Position numbers and translations under genes: made by a program. Below the pieces are notes generated by a model. That model saw only the letters and a program-made list of their open reading frames with translations, searched no databases and was not told the origin of the DNA. A DNA stretch of 64,000 nt from Syntrophomonas wolfei subsp. methylbutyratica (GTDB lineage Bacteria; Bacillota; Syntrophomonadia; Syntrophomonadales; Syntrophomonadaceae). The stretch spans positions 1-64,000 of the forward strand of contig NZ_BBQT01000013.1 of the NCBI RefSeq assembly GCF_001570625.1. The letters run 5' to 3'. Position 1 is the stretch's first letter; every line of letters begins with the position of its first letter. Shown here piece after piece: positions 1 through 9,153 of the stretch.

Positions 1-128
1 CCATGGATGGGAGGTTAGCGTGTACCCCTTGAGCCGCGAGACAAGCCGCAGGTGTTGCCCATGCGAAGACTGCGAGCGGTATATTTATACAAGCCAATGA
101 ATATTAATAACTTTTTGCAGTAGAATCA
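1..128 (+). repeat. Repeat family A, right portion (cut by window edge)
   Basis: This is the right part of the large dispersed repeat that is complete at 21125-21397. It carries the shared internal block (CCGCGAGACAAGCCGCAGG, then GAGCGGTATATTTATACAAG) and ends in TTTTTGCAGTAGAATCA, the inverted form of the left end TGACTCCACTGCAAAAA. No reading frame in it looks like a protein. Confidence 0.85.
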
Positions 129-284
129 TAAGGTGGTTATGAATATACAAAACGCTGGCAAAGGAAAAAGCGGACGGCCGAAGACCGCCCTTACAATGCC
201 TTGCAGTCGCTATTAAGGTTGCTGCGCCTGATTCCGGAACGACACGGGGGTCGTTCCCTACATACCCTTTAGTCGCTATTAAGT

Positions 285-344
285 TTGCTGAGCGATATAT
301 TTTTACAAGCCAATGAATATTAATAACTTTTTGCAGTTAAATCA
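285..344 (+). repeat. Repeat family A, second right end
   Basis: A second copy of the right end (GAGCGATATATTTTTACAAG through TTTTTGCAGTTAAATCA) lies just after the first. The DNA between them, 129-284, has no gene; it holds a perfect 8-bp hairpin GGAACGAC/GTCGTTCC near 235-256 and a TCGCTATTAAGGTTGCTG block also seen in other family A copies, so it is probably also repeat-derived. Confidence 0.7.
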
Positions 345-366
345 AAGATCAATTAAGCGGACATGT

Positions 367-2979
367 TTAGGCTTGATGCTTCACTAGCCCGAAGGCTTTG
401 GAAAATTCCAGGACTAATACCGGAACCAGGGCCAGGCCCAGGGCGTAGAAGTACATAACAGCAGACAACTGCGTCAAGCCAAAGGCGAAGGCCACCGGGG
501 GAAGAAAGGCCACCAGAGCCAGCAAGGCCAGGGAAATAAAGGCAGCGCCATTCAAGTAGCGATTGGTGAAAATGCCGGTTTTAAACAACGAGTGGCTGGA
601 GCGCATGTTGAAGGAATGAATTACCTGCGAAAGCGCCATTACCAGAAACGCCATGCTGCGCCCGGCCACGATATCCCCGGTGCTTTGCCAGACCATAAAG
701 AAGCCAATAAGGGTTAAAAGCGCAAACATGGCCCCCTGCAGTATTATGCGGGTGCCCATACCATGAGCAAAAATACTCTCCTCTTTGGGCTTGGGCTTGC
801 GCTCCATAACATCACTTTCCACCGGTTCCAGGCCCAGTGCAATAGCAGGCAGGCCATCGGTAACCAGGTTAATCAGCAAAAGCTGCATAGCCAGGAATGG
901 TGAGGCTTTCCATAATATCATAGCCATAAAGACAGCCAGTACTTCACCCACATTGGTTCCCAGCAGGAAGCCCACGGTTTTTTTGATATTATCATAAATA
1001 CCCCGGCCTTCCTTTACCGCATCCACGATGGTGGCGAAATTATCATCCGTCAGTATCATATCGGCGGCGCCTTTGGCTACATCAGTACCGGTAATACCCA
1101 TGGCACAGCCGATATCTGCGGCTTTTAAAGCCGGAGCATCATTTACCCCATCGCCGGTCATGGACACGATTTCACCCTGATGCTGCCAGGCGCGAACAAT
1201 GCGGATTTTATCTTCCGGTGAAACCCGGGCATAGACCGAAATCTGCCGCACCTGCTCATCCAGCTCGCTAGCGGATAAATTAGCCAGTTCACTGCCGGTA
1301 ATGGCCTGGTCTCCCTCAAGCATTATGCCCAGGTCTTTAGCAATGGCAGAAGCGGTTTCTACATGGTCGCCGGTTATCATGACCGGTTTGATTCCGGCCC
1401 GCTGGCAGACGGCCACCGCCTCCCGCGCTTCCGGCCGGGGTGGGTCAATCATGCCCAGCAAACCCATGAAAATAAGATCCTTTTCCAGTTCTTCGCTGCT
1501 GGCTGTTTCGGGCAGAGTTTCAATTTCTTTATAAGCTACCGCCAGTACGCGCAAAGCCTGCCGGCTCATTTCATTGTTGAATCTTCGTGCTGCTTCCAGG
1601 TCTCCGGCTATGCACCTGGCGGCTAAAACATCGAAGGCGCCTTTGACAATTACCATGTATTTGCCATCAATTCGATTAACCGTTGTCATTAACTTGCGCT
1701 CAGAATCAAAGGGCAATTCAGCCAATCGCGGGTACAGGCGGTTTAACTCATCCTTGGGCAGGTGGTTTTTATGAGCAGCCAGGACGATGGAGGTCTCGGT
1801 AGGGTCACCAATATGGCGTTCCTTGCCATCCTCAAACTCTACCGTACCATCACAGCATAGCGCAGCATATTGCAAGAGTTTTTTAATAACGGCAGAATTG
1901 CTTTCACCAATATCCTCCAAAACAGAAGCGCCGTCAGCCAAGGCTTTTACCAGGGTCATTTGGTTTTGGGTCAAGGTACCCGTTTTATCAGAGCAAATAA
2001 CTGAGGCGCTGCCCAGGGTCTCCACCGCCGGCAATCTTCTGATAATAGCGTTCTTTTTTACCATTCGCTGTACCCCAATGGCCAGAACAATAGTAACAAT
2101 CGCCGGCAGGCCTTCGGGAATAGCCGAAACAGCCAGTGCCACTGCTATCATGAAGATTTCCATGACTTTCATGCCATCGATTAAACCGATAATAAAAATG
2201 ACGGCGCATATCCCCAGGGCCAAAAGCCCCAGATATTTACCCAGCACCGCCAGCCGGTGCTGCAAAGGGGTTTGCCTATCATTGGCGGCATCCAGGAGCC
2301 TGGCTATTTTACCTATTTCCGTATTCATTCCCGTGGCAGTAATCACCGCCCGGGCATTACCATAGGTAATGCTGCACCCGGCATAAACCATGTTGAAGCG
2401 ATCGCCTAAAGGCGCGTTGGCTGCTACCTCGGCAGCCGCATCCTTTTCGCTGGGAACCGATTCCCCGGTCAGGGCCGATTCCTCAGACTTTAAACTGTTG
2501 GAATGAATAAGTCTGGCATCAGCAGGAACACTGTCTCCCGCTTCTAGTTTAATAATATCCCCCGGCACTAAAAAAGAGGCCTCGATAATGCTTTCCTTGC
2601 CATCACGCATGACTCGTGCATTAGGGGCGGAGAGCTCTTGCAAGGACTCCAAGGCTTTTTCCGCTCTGCTTTCCTGAACCACACCCAATATGGCATTAAG
2701 TACGACAATCAACAGGATTAAAACCGGTTCATAGAAACCTTCTCCTTCATAGCAAGCAACTACAAATGAAATTGCCGCTGCCAGGATTAAGATTAGAATC
2801 ATGACATCATAAAACTGCTCCCAGAATCGCTGCAGCATACTTTTCTTCTTTTTCGCCTGTAGTTTGTTTTCACCGTATTCCGCCAGGCGTTTGGAGGCTT
2901 CTGTGGAGCTTAAACCCTTATCGGGGTTCACCTGCAAATGATTTAACAATTCTTCATTATTTGCTGTATATGGTATCAA
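367..2979 (-). CDS. Calcium-type P-type cation ATPase
   Basis: An integral-membrane P-type ATPase of the P2A group (SERCA/PMR1-like), which would export Ca2+ or a similar cation from the cytoplasm at the cost of ATP. Visible motifs are the TGES actuator loop near residue 171, PEGLPA in the ion-binding membrane helix near 290, the phosphorylated aspartate in DKTGTLT near 331, and the hinge TGDGVNDAP near 610. The N-terminal cation-ATPase domain and six C-terminal membrane helices are present. The frame is open for 30 codons further upstream (to 3069), but the TTG at 2979 has a GGAGGAG site 9 bases before it and gives an 870-residue protein that begins where family members usually do. Ion specificity is inferred from the subfamily. 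Confidence 0.93.
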   Translation of the reverse strand: MIPYTANNEELLNHLQVNPDKGLSSTEASKRLAEYGENKLQAKKKKSMLQRFWEQFYDVMILILILAAAISFVVACYEGEGFYEPVLILLIVVLNAILGVVQESRAEKALESLQELSAPNARVMRDGKESIIEASFLVPGDIIKLEAGDSVPADARLIHSNSLKSEESALTGESVPSEKDAAAEVAANAPLGDRFNMVYAGCSITYGNARAVITATGMNTEIGKIARLLDAANDRQTPLQHRLAVLGKYLGLLALGICAVIFIIGLIDGMKVMEIFMIAVALAVSAIPEGLPAIVTIVLAIGVQRMVKKNAIIRRLPAVETLGSASVICSDKTGTLTQNQMTLVKALADGASVLEDIGESNSAVIKKLLQYAALCCDGTVEFEDGKERHIGDPTETSIVLAAHKNHLPKDELNRLYPRLAELPFDSERKLMTTVNRIDGKYMVIVKGAFDVLAARCIAGDLEAARRFNNEMSRQALRVLAVAYKEIETLPETASSEELEKDLIFMGLLGMIDPPRPEAREAVAVCQRAGIKPVMITGDHVETASAIAKDLGIMLEGDQAITGSELANLSASELDEQVRQISVYARVSPEDKIRIVRAWQHQGEIVSMTGDGVNDAPALKAADIGCAMGITGTDVAKGAADMILTDDNFATIVDAVKEGRGIYDNIKKTVGFLLGTNVGEVLAVFMAMILWKASPFLAMQLLLINLVTDGLPAIALGLEPVESDVMERKPKPKEESIFAHGMGTRIILQGAMFALLTLIGFFMVWQSTGDIVAGRSMAFLVMALSQVIHSFNMRSSHSLFKTGIFTNRYLNGAAFISLALLALVAFLPPVAFAFGLTQLSAVMYFYALGLALVPVLVLEFSKAFGLVKHQA

Positions 2980-3322
2980 GTTGCGATACTCCTCCGATCT
3001 ATGTAATAATGCCGGCCGTTCCCAAGCTCCAGAATAGTCCAATGGCCAGTTCCCATAGCTTGTCCCCAACTATCATAAGCTATTATTACCTGCTGAACAG
3101 CGCAATAAAGCCCCTAATATATCCCGGGTGAAAAGAATAACCCCGTGCATTTTTATTATATCCCATCTCCATCCGGCAACCTCAGCCCTTGGAGCAGAGC
3201 AGGGAGCAATGAAGGCGATAAAAAGCTGGTTAATATTATACCCTATAAACATCCATTTTGTGCCTGCTTATTAATATGGTACGGGAAGCAGGGCTGGGGC
3301 AGGGACTCAGCTCCTATTGCGT
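2980..3322. other. Intergenic stretch upstream of the ATPase
   Basis: About 340 bases between the chosen ATPase start and the end of the next minus-strand gene. The ATPase promoter must lie here, but no clear -35/-10 pair stands out. No convincing small gene or structured RNA was seen. Confidence 0.5.
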
Positions 3323-4072
3323 CTACCTGATTATCAGCGGGCGGTAGTCAGCGGTATGAGCTGCAAACTCACAGCGAGGCATTATCTGTTCCTCGCTTTC
3401 CTGCCAGGTATGACTCTCCGGATTCGGGCGTCTTATGCCAACAAAGTTAAAGCGTGATGAAGAATAGATTACGATCCCTTTTTCCATACAGTCCTTTAAG
3501 AACCAGAGGTCTTCTCCCACACTAAAATCCCGGAACTTCACCTCTTGAAACACTTCCCGCTTAATTACCAGGCTGGCTCCGGTAAGATATTCTTCGTGGG
3601 AATTCTCATGATTAGGGTTGAAAATTGCCAGGATCTGACTGTTTTCAAAGTAGATAAACCAGCTTGATTTCCCCACCACATGTGCACCGCTAACCGGAAA
3701 CACTTCCATTTGTTCTTGCAAATAGCCCGGGGCATAATAATCGTCATCGTCAAATTTTGCGGCATAGCCCATATTGATATAGTTTAAGGCATAATTCAGA
3801 CAGGCCCCTTGAGATTGAGATTCATCTACTTGAAACACCCTTACCGCAGGAAAACCTGCCGTCCACATTCTCCATTCCCGCAAGTTCATGCTGTTCGAGT
3901 TTAGTATAATTAATAGTTCTTTGGGCGAGAAATCCTGGCGGAAGAAATTAGCCAAAATATTATCTCGGCATTCGGGCCGGTTGGTGCAAGTAATAATGGA
4001 GACTCCTTGCTGTCGCATATGTAGTTTATCCCTATTAAGCCGTACGGTATTAGTGGAATAATGCATCTGCAA
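3323..4072 (-). CDS. GT2-like glycosyltransferase
   Basis: A 249-residue protein with a GT-A type nucleotide-sugar fold. It opens with VSIITCTNRP, the typical first beta strand of family 2 glycosyltransferases, and has a FDDDDYYAPGYL stretch that supplies the DxD metal and nucleotide-sugar ligands. A later GEDLWFLKDCMEKG segment resembles the acceptor or catalytic-base region. There are no membrane helices, so it is probably cytoplasmic or peripheral. TTG at 4072 is preferred because AAGGAG lies 7 bases upstream; the GTG at 4081 overlaps that ribosome site. The sugar and acceptor cannot be read from sequence. Confidence 0.8.
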   Translation of the reverse strand: MQMHYSTNTVRLNRDKLHMRQQGVSIITCTNRPECRDNILANFFRQDFSPKELLIILNSNSMNLREWRMWTAGFPAVRVFQVDESQSQGACLNYALNYINMGYAAKFDDDDYYAPGYLQEQMEVFPVSGAHVVGKSSWFIYFENSQILAIFNPNHENSHEEYLTGASLVIKREVFQEVKFRDFSVGEDLWFLKDCMEKGIVIYSSSRFNFVGIRRPNPESHTWQESEEQIMPRCEFAAHTADYRPLIIR

Positions 4073-4137
4073 ATGAATCACTCCTTAGCTTTATACTATG
4101 CTGCAGCGCTTTCATTGGTTTAGGAAGAAAGGTGAGG

Positions 4138-4180
4138 AGTGAGGAGGGTGTCAAAAGGACCGTCCCCTTGATACCCTTGG
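4138..4180. repeat. Repeat family C (GGACCGTCCCCTTG) copy
   Basis: GTGTCAAAAGGACCGTCCCC followed by TTGATACCC. The same core is found near 16473, 31707/31869, 53797 and 62013, and as inverted or diverged forms near 4468, 4655, 31556, 48690, 50160, 52661 and 59470. It is preceded by a GTGAGGAGTGAGGAG tract that also recurs between genes. Confidence 0.7.
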
Positions 4181-4258
4181 CACCTGCCGTAAGAAAATGT
4201 ATAAAAGCCATAAGCCTAAAGCAGAATATTAAAAGCAATTTAAAAGGAGGTTATTATT

Positions 4259-4453
4259 TTGCAGGTGAAAGTATCAGAATTTGTCGGGGAATCAAGAAGA
4301 AGCTGGCAGGATGCGGTGGAAAATGCAGTGAGTGAGGCCTCACGGGATGTTAACAATATTTCCGGTGTTGAGGTTGTCAATTGGACAGCCAACTGCGCAG
4401 ATAACAAGATTGTAGAATACAAAGCCAATATCAGGATAGCCTATTTAGGCTAG
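4259..4453 (+). CDS. Dodecin family protein
   Basis: A 64-residue protein matching the dodecin fold: a short beta strand, one helix containing SWQDAVENAVSEAS, then two strands ending in KIVEYKANIRIAYLG. Dodecins assemble as hollow dodecamers that store flavin or related ligands; the tryptophan near residue 16 is in the helix position common to the family, while the flavin-stacking residue is not confidently assigned. It starts at TTG 4259 with AAAGGAGG 9 bases upstream. It stands alone, between a glycosyltransferase and the spoVA operon. Length and pattern fit the family (usually 65-75 residues). Confidence 0.85.
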   Translation: MQVKVSEFVGESRRSWQDAVENAVSEASRDVNNISGVEVVNWTANCADNKIVEYKANIRIAYLG

Positions 4454-4495
4454 CTATCGTGTTGAGGGACGGCCCTTTGCCAAGTTTTCTGAATG

Positions 4496-4650
4496 TGACT
4501 CTGCCGCAAAATCCCTTTTGTTGCATAAGGGTTGCATAAATATACAAAGCGAGCATTGGCGAAGCATGGATGCAGCACCCTTCGGGTACTCCTGGTGTTC
4601 CACCCTACGGGTGTCACTATTAAGGTTGCACCGGCGAAGGCGAGCAGGCG
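4496..4650 (+). repeat. Repeat family A, left portion
   Basis: Starts with TGACTCTGCCGCAAAA, the family A left end, then TTGCATAAGGGTTGCATAAA and the GCGAAGCATGGATGCA block. The right half is missing; it breaks off into a family C hairpin (AAAGGGAACCGTCCCTT near 4655). It lies directly upstream of spoVAC, so any spoVA promoter is either inside it or in the 80 bases that follow. Confidence 0.75.
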
Positions 4651-4742
4651 AAAGGGAACCGTCCCTTCAATACCCTGCAAAGCTAACATTCGCATAATCT
4701 CAGGCCATAAAGTAAATAATACCCTGGCAAGGAGGAAAATTG

Positions 4743-5210
4743 GTGAATACACCTGATCCGAAGCGATGGAAGAAGATTGAAGTAGAGGAATACGAAAACC
4801 TGGTACAGCAGACAAAACCCAAACCTCCCCTCCTTAAGCACTGTATTTGGGCATTTATTGTAGGAGGGCTTATCTGTCTCCTGGCCCAGCTAATAATGAA
4901 TTATCTTCTCAACCAGGGTATAGGCAAAGTTGATGCTTCTTCTTATACATCGGTAATTATGATATTCCTGGGAGCCTTTCTTACCGGTATCGGAATCTAT
5001 GATGAACTGGGGAAAAAAGCTGGTGCCGGTTCTATTGTTCCCATTACCGGCTTCGCCAACGCAATAGTAGCTTCAGCTATGGAATTCAAGCGGGAAGGCT
5101 ACATATTCGGGGTGGGTGCCCGGATTTTTACGGTAGCAGGCCCCACCTTGCTTTTTGGTTTTGTTGTGGCGGTCCTGATAGGTTTAATCAAGGTCTTCCT
5201 TAGCAGCTAA
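4743..5210 (+). CDS. spoVAC: Stage V sporulation protein AC
   Basis: A 155-residue membrane protein of the SpoVAC/SpoVAE family, part of the inner spore membrane channel that loads and releases dipicolinate. It has a charged N-terminus and several hydrophobic helices, with the family pattern GAFLTGIGIYDELGKKAGAG followed by VPITGFANAIVASAMEFKREG. The GTG at 4743 sits 7 bases after AAGGAGG; a TTG three bases earlier is possible but closer than usual. It heads spoVAC-D-E-F, the core set found in Clostridia. Related in sequence to the SpoVAE-like protein two genes downstream. Confidence 0.95.
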   Translation: MNTPDPKRWKKIEVEEYENLVQQTKPKPPLLKHCIWAFIVGGLICLLAQLIMNYLLNQGIGKVDASSYTSVIMIFLGAFLTGIGIYDELGKKAGAGSIVPITGFANAIVASAMEFKREGYIFGVGARIFTVAGPTLLFGFVVAVLIGLIKVFLSS

Positions 5211-5231
5211 ACACAAATAGAGGGGGATAAT

Positions 5232-6242
5232 ATGCCGGCTAAAAAGAAAAGAGGGGCGCAAACGCTGGTTTTTGACAAGCCCCCGGTTATTACTTCCTGG
5301 GCTTCCATAGCAGGACCCAAGGAAGGGCAGGGACCCTGGGGCCAGGATTTTGATTGGAGCATGGAAGATTATCTTTTCGGGGAAGAATCCTGGGAAAAAG
5401 CCGAAAACAAGATGCTCCGGGAGACGGTCAAAAAGGCCTTGAACAAAAGGAATTTCGATGAAGCTGATGCGGAAATACTGATGGCGGGAGACCTGCTGAA
5501 TCAACTGGTTTCCTCCAATTATGCAGCTCGCGAATTGGGGATTCCGTTTTTAGGGCTTTACGGCGCTTGCTCCACTATGGCGGAGGCCCTTTTATTAGCA
5601 GCTATTCTAGTGGATGGCGAATTTTTTGAACGGGTGATTGCTGCCGCCTGCAGCCATCATTATACGGCGGAAAGACAATTTCGCTTTCCTACTGAGCAAG
5701 GAGTGCAAAAGACCCCCAGCTCTCAATGGACAGCAACTGCTGCCGGAGCAGTACTGCTGGAACCTGTTGGAACCGGTCCCCGTATAACTGCAGTAAGTAT
5801 AGGAAAAGTTATTGATATGGATCAAAAAGATATCAGCGATATGGGCAGTGCTATGGCCCCGGCGGCCGCCCATACCATAAAGACGCACTTTAATGACCTG
5901 AACCGGTCTTCTGATTATTATGACTTGATTGTAACCGGCGACCTGGGAAAAGTAGGGATGGCTATTACCCGGGAGCTATTTATAAAAGACGGGCTGCAGC
6001 CTGAGCCCAACTACAGTGACTGTGGCGTTTTGCTTTATGATGATTTTCAGGAAGTAAATGCCGGGGGCAGCGGCTGCGGTTGTTCCGCCTGTATCTTGTG
6101 CGGTCCTTTACTAAAAAAAATGACAGCCGGGGAGATAAATAAACTGCTTTTTGTCGCTACTGGCGCTCTTATGAGTCCGATCACCAGTTTTCAGGGTGAA
6201 AGTATTCCCGCGATTGCTCATGCCGTGGCTATAGAAAACTAA
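5232..6242 (+). CDS. spoVAD: Stage V sporulation protein AD
   Basis: A 336-residue soluble protein with a thiolase-like fold. SpoVAD binds dipicolinic acid and is needed for its uptake into the forespore. The match covers the whole length: VITSWASIAGPKEGQGPWG near the start, LYGACSTMAEAL around residue 108, and a C-terminal GGSGCGCSACILCGPLL segment. The cysteine in GACSTM occupies the place of the thiolase nucleophile. The ribosome site AGAGGGGG lies before ATG 5232, 21 bases after spoVAC, so the two are surely cotranscribed. Confidence 0.96.
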   Translation: MPAKKKRGAQTLVFDKPPVITSWASIAGPKEGQGPWGQDFDWSMEDYLFGEESWEKAENKMLRETVKKALNKRNFDEADAEILMAGDLLNQLVSSNYAARELGIPFLGLYGACSTMAEALLLAAILVDGEFFERVIAAACSHHYTAERQFRFPTEQGVQKTPSSQWTATAAGAVLLEPVGTGPRITAVSIGKVIDMDQKDISDMGSAMAPAAAHTIKTHFNDLNRSSDYYDLIVTGDLGKVGMAITRELFIKDGLQPEPNYSDCGVLLYDDFQEVNAGGSGCGCSACILCGPLLKKMTAGEINKLLFVATGALMSPITSFQGESIPAIAHAVAIEN

Positions 6243-6258
6243 CGCTGGAGGGGCAAAT

Positions 6259-6618
6259 ATGGTACCGCTATATATGGCGTTTCTTATCGGAGGTCTTCTT
6301 TGTCTTCTGGGACAGCTAATAATGGATCTGACCAGGGCCAGTATAACCCCGGGGCATATACTGGTAGGTTATATTTCCGGTGGGGCCGTTCTCAGCGGGC
6401 TAGGGCTGTACGAGCCTTTGGTAAAAATCGGAGGGGCCGGGGCTACTATACCCTTATCCGGTTTTGGCCATCTCCTGACCCAGGGAACTCTGAAAGCCGT
6501 GGAACAAAAGGGATTGCTGGGAGCTTTCAGCGGGGGAGTAGAAGCTGCTGCTGCCGGGATCACAGCGGCCGTAGTTTTCGGCTACCTGGCCGCAGTTTTA
6601 TTTAACCCGAAGGGATGA
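6259..6618 (+). CDS. spoVAE: Stage V sporulation protein AE
   Basis: A 119-residue membrane protein, similar to SpoVAC, with hydrophobic helices and the signature LSGLGLYEPLVKIGGAGATI followed by PLSGFGHLLTQGT. This matches the SpoVAEb type, the membrane partner present in most spore formers; the companion SpoVAEa is not encoded here. It starts 16 bases after spoVAD with GGAGGGG upstream of the ATG. As part of the SpoVA complex it would sit in the inner spore membrane and take part in dipicolinate movement. Confidence 0.94.
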   Translation: MVPLYMAFLIGGLLCLLGQLIMDLTRASITPGHILVGYISGGAVLSGLGLYEPLVKIGGAGATIPLSGFGHLLTQGTLKAVEQKGLLGAFSGGVEAAAAGITAAVVFGYLAAVLFNPKG

Positions 6619-6625
6619 TTTTTGT

Positions 6626-8131
6626 TTGTTTAAAAAAGGTCCCCATCTTTATTTGGGTAAAGATTATGATATAAACCTGGATATTATGAAGAAGGAACTG
6701 GCCGAAGGGGAGAATTTTGACCTGATCGTGCGGGAAGTACGGGTGGGAGGCAGGAAAGCTGCCTTCATATGCCTGGACGGTTTTGTCAAGGACGACATCA
6801 TGACGGAATGCATGAAATCTTTGTTAGCCCTGAAGAAAGAAGTATTTCTTTCCAGTACGGTGAAGAGCATTTTGGAAAAAGGTGTTCCCTATGTGGAACT
6901 GACTACGGAGAACAAAATAGATGAACTGCTTTATTCGGTATTATCCGGTTCAGTTCTCTTCATTATAGATGGCAGTGAAGAAGCATTTATTATAGACCCT
7001 CGCACCTACCCGGCCCGCAACCCCGAAGAACCGGACATAGAAAGGGTTGTTAGAGGTTCCCGGGATGGCTTTACCGAGACGATTGTCTTTAATACCGCCC
7101 TCTTGCGGCGGCGGGTGAGGGACCCCAAACTGCGGATTGAACTGCTGCAGGCGGGTAAAAGGTCCAAGACCGATATCTGCGTCTGCTATTTAAAAGATGT
7201 GGCTGACCCGGCCCTGGTAGAAGATATCAAGTCCAAAATATCCGGCATTGCCATTGATGCCCTGCCCATGGCGGAGAAATCGGTGGAAGAACTGATTATG
7301 CCCGGCAACTGGTGGAATCCCTTCCCCAAGGTCCGCTATACGGAAAGGCCGGATGTAGCCGCAGTGCATTTATTGGAAGGCCATGTACTGGTAATGGTGG
7401 ACACCTCTCCCAGTGTTATGATTCTTCCCGTAACTTTTTTTCACCACCTGCAACATGCCGAAGAATACCGGCAAAGCCCCAGTGTAGGCGTATACATAAG
7501 GTGGGTGCGTTTTATAGCGGTGCTGGCTTCCATAATTATTACCCCGTTGTGGCTTTTACTGGCCCTGTCTCCCGAGATTCTGCCCGCTTCATTGAAGTTT
7601 ATCGGGCCCAAAGAAGTGGGGAATGTCCCCATCTTCCTGCAATTTGTTATAGCTGAAATCAGCCTGGATATGATGCGGATGGCTGCCATACACACCCCCT
7701 CGCCTCTGGCTACGGCTCTGGGGGTCATTGCCGCTTTATTAATCGGAGATGTGGCAGTAAAAATTGGCCTCCTGGTACCGGAAGTAATACTTTATACCGC
7801 TATGGTAGCGGTTGGCTCTTATTGCACTCCCAGCTATGAAATGGCTATGGCCAACCGTTTAGCGAGGTTTTTTATCCTTCTGGGAACCGGATTTTTCCGT
7901 TTGCCCGGCTTTATCGTTGCCAGCATTTTGGTAATACTCCTGGCTGCTTTTACTAAATCACTTAAGGTACCCTATTTATGGCCCTTAATTCCCTTTAACT
8001 ACCGGGCTCTAAAAGGTATTTTGGTGCGTTCCCCGGTTCCCATCCAGAACCTGCGCCCGGAAATTTTAAATACCCAGGACCAGAGCCGGCAACCCAGCCC
8101 GGCTTTTAAAAGGAGGAGAGAAGAAAAATGA
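6626..8131 (+). CDS. spoVAF: Stage V sporulation protein AF (GerA family)
   Basis: A 501-residue protein of the GerA/SpoVAF family. The N-terminal half is soluble (DYDINLDIMKKEL at the start); the second half has about five hydrophobic segments, beginning near residue 290, with the family stretch MMRMAAIHTPSPLATALGVI. In Bacillus, SpoVAF works with the SpoVA channel and the germinant receptors. The start is TTG at 6626, 7 bases after spoVAE. Its stop overlaps the next gene by 4 bases, so the operon continues into the activase set. Length fits the family (about 490). Confidence 0.94.
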   Translation: MFKKGPHLYLGKDYDINLDIMKKELAEGENFDLIVREVRVGGRKAAFICLDGFVKDDIMTECMKSLLALKKEVFLSSTVKSILEKGVPYVELTTENKIDELLYSVLSGSVLFIIDGSEEAFIIDPRTYPARNPEEPDIERVVRGSRDGFTETIVFNTALLRRRVRDPKLRIELLQAGKRSKTDICVCYLKDVADPALVEDIKSKISGIAIDALPMAEKSVEELIMPGNWWNPFPKVRYTERPDVAAVHLLEGHVLVMVDTSPSVMILPVTFFHHLQHAEEYRQSPSVGVYIRWVRFIAVLASIIITPLWLLLALSPEILPASLKFIGPKEVGNVPIFLQFVIAEISLDMMRMAAIHTPSPLATALGVIAALLIGDVAVKIGLLVPEVILYTAMVAVGSYCTPSYEMAMANRLARFFILLGTGFFRLPGFIVASILVILLAAFTKSLKVPYLWPLIPFNYRALKGILVRSPVPIQNLRPEILNTQDQSRQPSPAFKRRREEK

Positions 8132-9153
8132 GCAGGGTGGGTATACCCCGCAGTTTATTTTATTACTATTACTATCCCCTGTGGAAAAGCTTTTTTTTGG
8201 ATTTGGGAGTCGAAGTACTTACTTCCTCACCCAGCAACCGGAATACGGTAGAACGAGGAATTGAGCTGGCTGTAGATGAAACCTGCTTCCCTATCAAGGT
8301 CTACCTGGGCCATGTGGCGGAATTATGCCGGGAAGAACCGGATTATCTCTTTGTACCCCGGCTGGTCAGTGTGGAAGCCCGCAGCTATATCTGCCCCAAA
8401 TTCATGGGTTTGCCGGATATGGTAAGGGCCTTGATAAAGGATACCCCTCCCCTGATAGATATAACGGTTGACTTGAGCCGTGATGAAAAATGCTTTAAGA
8501 AGGACATAATCCGAGTGGGCCGTCTCTTTACCCGCCAGGTGCCTAAAATCCAACTGGCTTACCAGCACGGCTGCGAGGAGCTGCGTTTATGTCGTTCTCT
8601 GGCCAGCCAGGGATTCACCATGGAGGAGGCCATCAAGATTTGGGAGGGGGGAGCAATGGAGGCAGAGCGGGAAACAGACCTGAATATAGGGGTTTTAGGA
8701 CATGGTTATTCGCTTTATGACGAGCGTATCAGCATGAACCTGGTTAAACGCTTGCGGGCTATGAACTGCAAAGTTCTCCTGCCCGAGCATTTGGGCAGCC
8801 AGGAGGTGGAAGCAGAAGCGGCCACGGTACCGAAAAGGGTTTTCTGGACCCTGGGGCGCAAAATGCTGGGAAGTGCTCTGCACCTGAGCCAAAGAGAGGA
8901 TGTTGACGGAATTATTTACCTGGCTTGTTTTGGCTGTGGTCCCGATTCTCTCGTTGGGGAAATAATTGAACGCAAAATCCGGGATAAGAAGCCCTTCATT
9001 CTTCTTACCGTTGATGAGCATAGCGGGGAAGCTGGAATTATAACCAGACTGGAGGCTTTTTGCGATATGTTGCGGCGAAGGAGGAACTGCGGGAGTGAAA
9101 GTAAGCTTTCCCCATATGGGGCATCTCTACATTCCTTTGAAAACACTGTTTAA
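8128..9153 (+). CDS. DUF2229/CoA-activase-associated protein (COG3580-like)
   Basis: A 341-residue cytoplasmic protein resembling the 2-hydroxyacyl-CoA dehydratase/DUF2229 family that partners with BadF/HgdC-type ATPases. It opens with GIPRSLFYYYYYPLW and has conserved cysteines in DETCFPIKVYLGH, YICPKFMGLPD, GCEELRLC and ACFGCGPDSLVGE, which could hold an iron-sulfur cluster. It ends with the family pattern TVDEHSGEAGIITRLEAF. The ATG overlaps the spoVAF stop by 4 bases, implying translational coupling to the sporulation genes. The next gene is a distant homologue with the same ending. The substrate is unknown. Confidence 0.85.
   Translation: MSRVGIPRSLFYYYYYPLWKSFFLDLGVEVLTSSPSNRNTVERGIELAVDETCFPIKVYLGHVAELCREEPDYLFVPRLVSVEARSYICPKFMGLPDMVRALIKDTPPLIDITVDLSRDEKCFKKDIIRVGRLFTRQVPKIQLAYQHGCEELRLCRSLASQGFTMEEAIKIWEGGAMEAERETDLNIGVLGHGYSLYDERISMNLVKRLRAMNCKVLLPEHLGSQEVEAEAATVPKRVFWTLGRKMLGSALHLSQREDVDGIIYLACFGCGPDSLVGEIIERKIRDKKPFILLTVDEHSGEAGIITRLEAFCDMLRRRRNCGSESKLSPYGASLHSFENTV

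Noticed and set aside
1-344. CRISPR-like array
   Set aside because: The repeats are long, few and not regularly spaced; spacers and cas genes are missing.
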